A stretch of DNA of 31,119 nt from CAZART01 sp964487555 (GTDB lineage: Bacteria > Bacteroidota > Rhodothermia > Rhodothermales > VXPQ01): positions 1 to 31,119 of the forward strand of contig CAZART010000061.1 of assembly GCA_964487555.1 (NCBI GenBank). Reading direction: 5' to 3'. The notes under the pieces are model-generated. The model saw only the letters and a list, made by a program, of their open reading frames with translations. It made no database searches and was not told where the DNA came from. The number at the start of each line of letters is the position of its first letter. Within the stretch, counting starts at the first letter, position 1. Position numbers and translations under genes: made by a program. Shown here piece by piece: positions 25,619 to 31,119 of this stretch.

Positions 25619-26076
25619 ACGTAGGAGGTTGGGTTGCTTTGCTGCCAGGACCCGACGACGCCGCCGCGGCCGCGAGAATGCCCTCCGACGCAAAGCGCAT
25701 GCCGCGTCGCGGTAGATCTGCGCACGCAGCCCTAGGTAGAACTGCTCAAATCCGCGGCACCCCCCCTCGAGTACGCTCCGCCCTCCGAACGAAGATGATC
25801 GCGCCGCACCGGCGCTTCGGCGCGAGGCACGCCTTCGCCGCATACCGTTACGTCCGGTAACGCGGCGGCGTAGAAATGTAGTCCGGATGCGGTGAACCGC
25901 GACGTGTCGTCACCCGGATCTGAAGAACGGTCCAGATCCTCGCCGGCGCCCGCGCCGTGCCCGTCATCGCAAAATCGGCGCTCCGAAGCGGTCCTCGCCC
26001 GGCTGCGGACGATGCCTTCTCGGGGTCCCTTTTCGCTGCCCCCTTTTTATCGGATTTTGTAGCACGCGCGGCGAAT

Positions 26077-26260
26077 GTAACACCTACGGCGAACGTAATA
26101 CCCGGCCGGCAAAGTAATACGGAGCGCCCGCGGCCGCCTTTCCAAGACCGACGATAGCCGCGGGCGGATTACATTTTCCCGCAATAGGCTCCCGAACCCC
26201 GAATGCCGCCAAAAAGTAATACGAATACGCCACCGTAATACCGTTCGCCGCAAGTATTAC
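26077..26260. repeat. Cluster of GTAATAC motifs, mostly 18-19 bp apart
   Basis: Exact GTAATAC occurs at 26095, 26114, 26216 and 26235 on the + strand and at 26254-26260 on the - strand. Near matches are GTAACAC at 26077 and, on the - strand, GTAATCC at 26166-26172. Start-to-start distances are 18, 19, then 19, 19 within two clusters. The wider form resembles GGCGAANGTAATAC (26070, 26088). The pattern suggests binding sites on one face of the helix, or a small repeat element. Confidence 0.8.
26125..26166. repeat. 10-bp perfect stem between the two GTAATAC clusters
   Basis: CGCCCGCGGC (26125-26134) pairs perfectly with GCCGCGGGCG (26157-26166) around a 22-nt loop. GTAAT-type motifs flank it on both sides in opposite orientation, giving a larger imperfect inverted repeat from about 26111 to 26177. 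Confidence 0.75.
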
Positions 26261-26379
26261 TTTGTCAAAAGAGGCGTACAAAATCCAACTAAATAGGGCA
26301 CCCTCAATACGCACCGCGAACCGGCAGCACGCCGCCCCAGTGCGCGCCCCCGCTCGCCATCACCATGCGCTCCTGAATC

Positions 26380-27954
26380 ATGAAAACGGTCGTGATCCTC
26401 GCTGCAGCCGCCGCTCTGCTCCTTATCGCGGCAGCGGCGCCCTCCCCTCGCAATATTCGTGTAGACACGACCGGCGGCACGCTCGAAGGCGTCACCGAGC
26501 CGAGTGGCATCCACGTCTTTCGCGGCATCCCGTATGCCGCGCCGCCCGTCCGCGACCTTCGCTGGCGGCCACCGCAGCCGCTCGAGCCGTGGGAGGACGT
26601 CCGCCCGGCCGATCGATTTGCCGATCAGTGCATGCAGCAGCGCGTATTCGACGACATGCAGTTCCGCAATTCAGGCGTGAGCGAGGATTGTCTCTACCTC
26701 AACGTATGGACGCCATCCACCACGGATTCTAATCCCGTTCTCGTCTACTTCTACGGCGGCGGCTTCATCGCGGGCGACGGATCCGAGCCCCGCTACGACG
26801 GCGAGAGCATGGCGAAGGAGGGGATCGTCGTCGTCACGATGAGCTATCGCCTCGGCGTCTTCGGCTTTTTCGCCCATCCCGAGCTGACGGCCGAATCGCC
26901 GAACGGCGCGTCCGGCAACTACGCCCTGCTCGACCAGGCGGCCGCGCTGCGCTGGGTGCACGAGAACATCGCGGCCTTCGGCGGTGACCCGGACCGCGTC
27001 ACGATCGCCGGAGAATCCGCCGGCTCCTTCTCCGTCAGTGCCCAGATGGCCTCGCCGCTCTCGCGCCGGCTGATCGCCGGCGCCATCGGCGAGAGCGGAT
27101 CCATGCTCGGTTCCCGAGCCCCCGCCTCCCTCAACACGATGGAAGCCAACGGCACCGCCTTCGCCGAGCGCATCGGCGCCGCGTCGCTGGAGGCGCTCCG
27201 AGCGGTGTCCGCTCTCGAGCTGCTCAATGCCTCCTCCCGATCCGGCATGCCCCGCTTCTCGACGACGGTCGACGGCTATTTCTTCCCCAAGTCGCCCGCC
27301 GCCATCTACGTTGCCGGTGAGCAGGCTCACGTGCCGCTCCTCGTCGGCTGGAATTCCGAAGAGTCGAACTTCCGCTCCATCCTCGGTCAGAACGATCCCA
27401 CGCCCGAAAACTACGAGGCCGCCATCCGTGACCGCTATGACGACGCCGCCGACGCGATACTCGATGCCTACGCGGCGACCACGTCCGAAGAGGTCGTGCA
27501 GGCGGCCACCGATCTGGCCGGCGATCGCTTCATCGGTTACAGCACCTGGAAATGGTTCGAGCTGCACCGCAAGACCGGCCACGCGCCCGTCTTCCGCTAC
27601 TTCTACGCCCACCCGCGCCCGCCGATGCTCCACGAGTTCGGCGGCCCCCCGCCGGATGAACCCACCACTCCGCCCATCGGAGCTGCGCACTCCGCCGAGA
27701 TCGAATATGCGCTCGGCAATCTCGACGTCAATCCGATTTACGCCTGGACGCCGGACGACTACGTCGTTTCGCAGACCCTGAAGGCCTACTTCGCCAACTT
27801 CGTGAAAACCGGCGACCCGAACAGCGCGGGCCTCCCCGAGTGGCCCGCCGCCCCCGGTGACGGCCCCGCCACGCAGATGCGCATCGAAGTGAATTCCCGC
27901 GCCGAACCTGCCCCGCAGCGCCGCTATCTGCTGCTTGACAGGCTTGCAGAGTAG
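26380..27954 (+). CDS. Type-B carboxylesterase/lipase family protein, exported
   Basis: 524 aa alpha/beta hydrolase of the carboxylesterase type B (COesterase) family, with an N-terminal signal peptide (M-K-T-V-V-I-L-A-A-A-A-A-L-L-L-I). Landmarks are F-R-G-I-P-Y-A-A-P-P at the start, E-D-C-L-Y-L-N-V-W, the oxyanion-hole F-Y-G-G-G-F, and the nucleophile elbow G-E-S-A-G-S with Ser213. Glu328 (in N-S-E-E-S) and His437 (in G-A-A-H-S-A-E-I) complete the predicted triad. The length is normal for the family. It should hydrolyse esters in the periplasm or outside the cell; the substrate cannot be told. It is unrelated in sequence to its neighbours and may be co-transcribed with the CHRD gene 100 bp downstream. 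Confidence 0.94.
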   Translation: MKTVVILAAAAALLLIAAAAPSPRNIRVDTTGGTLEGVTEPSGIHVFRGIPYAAPPVRDLRWRPPQPLEPWEDVRPADRFADQCMQQRVFDDMQFRNSGVSEDCLYLNVWTPSTTDSNPVLVYFYGGGFIAGDGSEPRYDGESMAKEGIVVVTMSYRLGVFGFFAHPELTAESPNGASGNYALLDQAAALRWVHENIAAFGGDPDRVTIAGESAGSFSVSAQMASPLSRRLIAGAIGESGSMLGSRAPASLNTMEANGTAFAERIGAASLEALRAVSALELLNASSRSGMPRFSTTVDGYFFPKSPAAIYVAGEQAHVPLLVGWNSEESNFRSILGQNDPTPENYEAAIRDRYDDAADAILDAYAATTSEEVVQAATDLAGDRFIGYSTWKWFELHRKTGHAPVFRYFYAHPRPPMLHEFGGPPPDEPTTPPIGAAHSAEIEYALGNLDVNPIYAWTPDDYVVSQTLKAYFANFVKTGDPNSAGLPEWPAAPGDGPATQMRIEVNSRAEPAPQRRYLLLDRLAE

Positions 27955-27966
27955 TAGGTGCCGGAG

Positions 27967-27984
27967 GGGGCATATTTGTGCCCC
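27967..27984. terminator. Small hairpin after the esterase gene
   Basis: GGGGCA (27967-27972) pairs with TGCCCC (27979-27984) around TATTTG, 12 bp past the stop. A further imperfect GTAGG/CCTAC pairing extends it. It lacks a T-run, so it could be a weak terminator, a processing site or a dispersed palindromic repeat. Confidence 0.45.
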
Positions 27985-28041
27985 TACGTGGTCATCATGA
28001 TCCTCTCACGTACTCACAAGGCAGCTGAGTTACCCAAAAAA

Positions 28042-28047
28042 GAGAGG
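28042..28047 (+). promoter_or_regulatory. Ribosome binding site for the CHRD protein start at 28054
   Basis: GAGAGG ends 6 nt before ATG 28054. It favours this start over the in-frame GTG at 27958, which would add 32 residues with no signal-peptide character. Confidence 0.75.
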
Positions 28048-28053
28048 AAAATC

Positions 28054-30702
28054 ATGAGATTTCGCTACGGCTTCACAACCCTTCGCTATGGCTTCACAAC
28101 CCTTCGCTACGGCTTCACCACGCTTCGCTACGGGCTCACCACGCTGCTGCTGATCATCCTCATCTCCCCGAGCAGCCGAGCGCAGACCTTCTTCACCGCC
28201 CACCTTACTGCCGCGCAGGAATCACAAGCCATCGACAGCACGGGCGCCGGAACGGCGGCCCTCGTCCTCGATGACGACGGCCTGCGCTTTTTCGTGAGCG
28301 TCGACAGCCTGTCGGGCCCGATCCAGAACGCCCATTTCCACCAGGCCCCGACAGGCGTAGACGGCGGCGTCGTGCGCGGCATCCTGGACGATTTTGACGG
28401 TAACAGCGCCTCCGGCATCTGGACCGACGCCGACGCGCAGCCTCTCACCGGCGACCTCATCCGCGAGCTGCTTTCCGGAAATCTCTATCTGAACGTGCAC
28501 ACGACGGCTTATCCGGGCGGTGAGGTTCGCGGTCAGATCCTGCCCACCTCCGGTGCCGGCCTCACGGCGCATCTCACGACGGGCCAGGTCACCTCGGACG
28601 TCGACAGTGACGGCTCCGGGACGGCATCCGTGCAACTCACCGATGCAGGCGTTCTCTACTACGTAACGGTCGACGGCCTCACCGGCGACATCGGCAATGC
28701 CCATTTCCACGAAGCTGCTGCCGGCACCGACGGCGGCGTCGTCCGCGGCATCATGGACGACTTCGACGGCAACACCGCGTTCGGACTCTGGAGGCGGTCC
28801 GACGACGAGGCACTCACCGACGAGCTCATCCAGACGCTGCTCGAAGGCGGCCTCTACCTCAACGTGCATACCGCCGCCTACCCCGGCGGCGAGATCCGCG
28901 GACAGGTGTATCCGTCAACCGGATGGGGCTTCCACGCCGAACTCGACACCGATCAGGTGACGAGCGAGATCGACAGCGACGGCTCCGGTACCGGCACCTT
29001 CACATTGACCGATGCCGGGCTTCTCTTCCAGGTCACCCTCGACGGCCTGACCGGCGCCGTTGCAAACGCGCACTTCCACCGGGCACCGGCAGGAACGAAC
29101 GGCGGCGTCGTGCGAGGCATCATGGATGATTTCGAAGGCAACACCGCTTCCGGACTGTGGACCTCCCAGGACGACGAGCCGCTCACGGATGAGCTTATCC
29201 GTGAGCTCTTCGCGGGCAATTTGTATGTAAACATCCACACGGCGGAGTATTCCGGCGGTGAGATCCGGGGCCAGGTGCTTCCGAGAGACGGCGCCGAGCT
29301 GACCGCGCGCCTTACGCCGGAGCAAGAACCGGGCGGCGTCGAAAGCGACGGCTCCGGTACCGCAGCGCTTTCGCTCACCGACGAAGGCCTGGCCTTCCGC
29401 GTCACCGTAACCGGCCTCACCGGCGCCATTGCCAATGCGCACTTCCACCGAGCCGACATCGGCATCAACGGCGGCGTCGTGCGAGGCATCATGGCTGAAT
29501 TCGAAGGCAACACGGCGAGCGGCGTCTGGACGGTCTCCGACGGCGAGGCGCTCACGGATGAGCTGATCGAAGCGCTCCTCCAGGGCGAGCTGTACCTCAA
29601 CATCCACACGGCGGAAAACGCAGGCGGGGAGATCCGAGGCCAGGTGATGGTCTCCGAAGGCACCGGCCTTCGCGCGTTCCTGACGAACGAGCAGGTCTCG
29701 GGCGAGATCGAACAGGAGGGATCGGGCACGGCAGCCCTCACCCTGACCGACCGCGGCCTCCTCTATCACGTCACCGTAACGGGCCTGAGCGGCGCTATCG
29801 CGAACGCCCATTTCCACGTCGGTGCGGCGGGCGTGGACGGCGGCGTCGTGCACGGCATCTTTGACAACTTCGTCGGCAACACGTCCTCGGGCCTCTGGCC
29901 GGCAACCGGCGATCAGGCGCTCACTGCCGAGCAGATCCAGGCGCTGATCAACGGCGACTACTACATCAACATCCACACAGCTGCTAACGCCGGCGGCGAG
30001 ATACGCGGCCAGGTCGTCCCGAGCAGCGGCATCGGCTCGGCCGTCCAGCTCGATCCGCAGCAGGAGGGGGCCGGCGTCGAAAGCAGCGGATCCGGAACGG
30101 CCTCTCTCTCGCTCACTCACGCCGGCCTGGCGTACGGCCTCACCGCCACCGACCTTACGGGCCCCGTCGCCAACGCCCACTTCCATAACGCCCCGCAGGG
30201 CCAGAACGGCGGTGTCGTGCGCGGCATCTTCGACGATTTCAGCGGCGGAAGCGCGGCGGGCATCTGGCGCCCATCCGACGAGGAGGCGCTCACGGACGAC
30301 CTGATGCAGGAGCTTCTCTCCGGCAACATCTACCTGAACCTGCATACCGCGGCGTATGCCGGCGGCGAAGTCCGGGGCCAGGTACTCCCCGGCGGCGTCG
30401 TCTCCACCGCCGTCGAGCCCGTATCGGGTGAGATCCCCACCGCCTTCCAACTCGAGCAGAACTATCCAAATCCGTTCAATCCGGCGACCACGATTCCGTT
30501 CTCGCTCGCCGCGCCGGCGCAAACCCGCCTGGCCGTTTACGACCTCCTTGGGCGCCGCGTCGCCACGCTGGTCGATAATCCGCTACCGGCGGGGAGCTAC
30601 CGGATCCGCTTCGACGGCCGAACCCTCGCGAGCGGCGTCTACGTCTACCGCCTCACGGCCGGCGACCAGCAGACCACTCGGCGCATGCTGTTGTTGAAAT
30701 GA
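28054..30702 (+). CDS. Six-CHRD-domain T9SS-sorted surface protein
   Basis: 882 aa from ATG 28054. The n-region of the signal peptide is four heptads of R-Y-G-[FL]-T-T-L, followed by a hydrophobic core and S-S-R-A-Q. The mature protein is six consecutive CHRD domains of roughly 120-125 residues. Each has N-A-H-F-H, then G-G-V-V-[RH]-G-I, G-x-[WF] near L-T-x-[DE]-L-[IM], N-[VIL]-H-T and G-G-E-[IV]-R-G-Q. CHRD is the domain of chordin and is common in bacterial secreted proteins, where its function is mostly unknown. The C-terminal ~90 residues are a T9SS type A domain (N-Y-P-N-P-F-N-P-A-T-T-I, V-Y-D-L-L-G-R-R-V, L-A-S-G-V-Y-V-Y-R-L). The conserved His residues may bind metal (inference). Likely a surface-anchored protein. 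Confidence 0.93.
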   Translation: MRFRYGFTTLRYGFTTLRYGFTTLRYGLTTLLLIILISPSSRAQTFFTAHLTAAQESQAIDSTGAGTAALVLDDDGLRFFVSVDSLSGPIQNAHFHQAPTGVDGGVVRGILDDFDGNSASGIWTDADAQPLTGDLIRELLSGNLYLNVHTTAYPGGEVRGQILPTSGAGLTAHLTTGQVTSDVDSDGSGTASVQLTDAGVLYYVTVDGLTGDIGNAHFHEAAAGTDGGVVRGIMDDFDGNTAFGLWRRSDDEALTDELIQTLLEGGLYLNVHTAAYPGGEIRGQVYPSTGWGFHAELDTDQVTSEIDSDGSGTGTFTLTDAGLLFQVTLDGLTGAVANAHFHRAPAGTNGGVVRGIMDDFEGNTASGLWTSQDDEPLTDELIRELFAGNLYVNIHTAEYSGGEIRGQVLPRDGAELTARLTPEQEPGGVESDGSGTAALSLTDEGLAFRVTVTGLTGAIANAHFHRADIGINGGVVRGIMAEFEGNTASGVWTVSDGEALTDELIEALLQGELYLNIHTAENAGGEIRGQVMVSEGTGLRAFLTNEQVSGEIEQEGSGTAALTLTDRGLLYHVTVTGLSGAIANAHFHVGAAGVDGGVVHGIFDNFVGNTSSGLWPATGDQALTAEQIQALINGDYYINIHTAANAGGEIRGQVVPSSGIGSAVQLDPQQEGAGVESSGSGTASLSLTHAGLAYGLTATDLTGPVANAHFHNAPQGQNGGVVRGIFDDFSGGSAAGIWRPSDEEALTDDLMQELLSGNIYLNLHTAAYAGGEVRGQVLPGGVVSTAVEPVSGEIPTAFQLEQNYPNPFNPATTIPFSLAAPAQTRLAVYDLLGRRVATLVDNPLPAGSYRIRFDGRTLASGVYVYRLTAGDQQTTRRMLLLK
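28063..28146 (+). repeat. Four tandem 21-bp repeats in signal-peptide codons
   Basis: Units at 28063, 28084, 28105 and 28126 encode R-Y-G-F-T-T-L three times and R-Y-G-L-T-T-L once. The first two units differ at one base; the later two differ at a few more. Confidence 0.95.
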
Positions 30703-30806
30703 ATGGACTAAATGGGAGAACGGTCGGGAACCACGCCGGGGCGGTCGCCGCGCTCGTCCCGGCGTCCGCGGCGGCTCGCGCGGGCAGGGGCTCAGACGCT
30801 CCCCGC

Positions 30807-30928
30807 TGGTGGCGTGGACGCGGTTTGGTTGCAGCAGGTTCAGGGCACCGGTCTGCACGGCCGGCGGTGGTGGCGTGGATGCGGTCTGGTCGCCGAACGT
30901 TCAGGGCAGGGTTCGGACGCCGCACGCT
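30807..30928. repeat. Imperfect 61-bp tandem repeat, two copies
   Basis: TGGTGGCGTGGA at 30807 recurs at 30868, and TTCAGGGCA at 30839 recurs at 30900, both with a period of 61 bp. The stretch between these anchors is only partly conserved. Confidence 0.75.
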
Positions 30929-31010
30929 GATCTCTTGGGGCGGAGTGACAGATCGGTACCGTGCCGCCGGCGATCTCGACCACGAGGCGGCGATAGACAA
31001 CGAGGTTGTG

Positions 31011-31109
31011 ATTTCGCGACAACGAGAAAGCGACTTCGACAACGAGGGTGCGATTTCGCGACATCGAGAAAGCGACTTCGACAACGAGGGTGCGATTTCG
31101 CGACAATGA
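31011..31109. repeat. 42-bp tandem repeat array reaching the window end
   Basis: ATTTCGCGAC recurs at 31011, 31053 and 31095. The first two complete units match at 41 of 42 bases; the third is partial. Each unit is itself two related half-units of about 20-22 bp sharing ACTTCG/ATTTCG and CGAGAAAG/CGAGGGTG. A degenerate copy of the half-unit (GACAACGAGG near 30996) precedes the array. Confidence 0.9.
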
Positions 31110-31119
31110 GGACGTGACT

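Larger units (their letters stand above)
25619..26379. other. Divergent intergenic region (761 bp) with no supported gene
   Basis: This region separates the DUF1800 gene (leftward) from the carboxylesterase gene (rightward). The left part (25619-26040) is GC-rich with no convincing gene or RNA; a short inverted GTTAC/GTAAC pair lies near 25847-25861. The right part (26077-26260) carries the GTAATAC motif cluster annotated separately. Both flanking promoters should lie here, but no consensus promoter could be assigned. Confidence 0.7.
30703..31119. other. Terminal non-coding region with tandem repeats (417 bp)
   Basis: This is the sequence after the CHRD gene. Open frames on both strands are low-complexity (Arg/Gly-rich or repeat translations), without signal peptide, domain or ribosome site, so I call no gene. 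The region holds the 61-bp and 42-bp repeats listed separately. A terminator for the CHRD gene is not obvious. Confidence 0.6.

Noticed and set aside
25847..25861. GTTAC...GTAAC inverted pair as part of the GTAATAC array
   Set aside because: It is only 5 bp per arm, lies more than 200 bp away and lacks the full heptamer, so it may be chance.
31011..31109. CRISPR array
   Set aside because: The units are contiguous with no unique spacers, and no cas genes are nearby.
30699..31117. Several short frames on both strands in the last 400 bp
   Set aside because: They translate tandem repeats or Arg/Gly-rich sequence, and none has a domain or ribosome site. The minus-strand 14-residue periodic peptide simply reflects the 42-bp repeat.
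1..31119. tRNA, rRNA, transposase or integrase genes
   Set aside because: No cloverleaf-like sequence, rRNA motif or DDE/tyrosine recombinase translation was recognised on either strand.

Overview
The window is GC-rich bacterial DNA with about 19 protein genes, almost all of them exported or envelope-associated. The lineage is most likely the FCB group (Bacteroidota/Rhodothermota side). Five proteins end in type IX secretion (T9SS) type A-like sorting domains (the N-P-N-P-F-N-P-[ST]-T core or the variant V-P-N-P-Y). There is also a PorV/PorQ-family barrel, a TonB-dependent receptor with a carboxypeptidase-regulatory-like N-terminus, and a DUF1501/DUF1800 pair. The high GC content and a MalF/MalG-type sugar ABC importer favour a Rhodothermales-like organism over classical Bacteroides. 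That is inference; no rRNA or other phylogenetic marker is present.

Region A (2-14159, + strand) is one tightly packed block: the tail of a T9SS-sorted protein, a TonB receptor, a 1105-aa T9SS-sorted surface protein, a PorV/PorQ-like barrel, a sugar-binding lipoprotein, two ABC permeases, a putative six-hairpin lipoprotein and two GH130 enzymes. Most junctions overlap or are under 65 bp. It reads as a glycan acquisition and breakdown operon: outer-membrane capture and TonB import, periplasmic binding, ABC uptake, then beta-mannoside phosphorolysis or hydrolysis by GH130 proteins. It has no SusD and no ABC ATPase.

Region B (14294-20147, + strand) encodes surface or exported proteins. Two tandem DUF11/CARDB-like proteins share a 771-bp block that I read as base-for-base identical. 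The block starts at the signal-peptide cleavage site and ends before diverged C-terminal domains. They are followed by an 829-aa collagen-like fibre protein with eight copies of a D-G-[TR]-S-x-H-x-G motif, and a 170-aa T9SS-sorted protein.

Region C (20194-25618, - strand) holds two tandem WG-repeat lipoproteins, a DUF1501 protein (Tat signal plus T9SS domain) and its DUF1800 partner.

Region D (25619-31119) starts with a 761-bp divergent intergenic region containing a cluster of GTAATAC motifs spaced 18-19 bp apart. A type-B carboxylesterase follows, then a six-CHRD-domain T9SS protein whose signal peptide opens with a four-fold heptapeptide repeat. The last 417 bp hold tandem repeats and no gene I can support.

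The strongest leads are the 771-bp identical cassette, the GTAATAC array, and the SusD-less TonB/T9SS/PorV/ABC/GH130 locus with its lysine-less second GH130.
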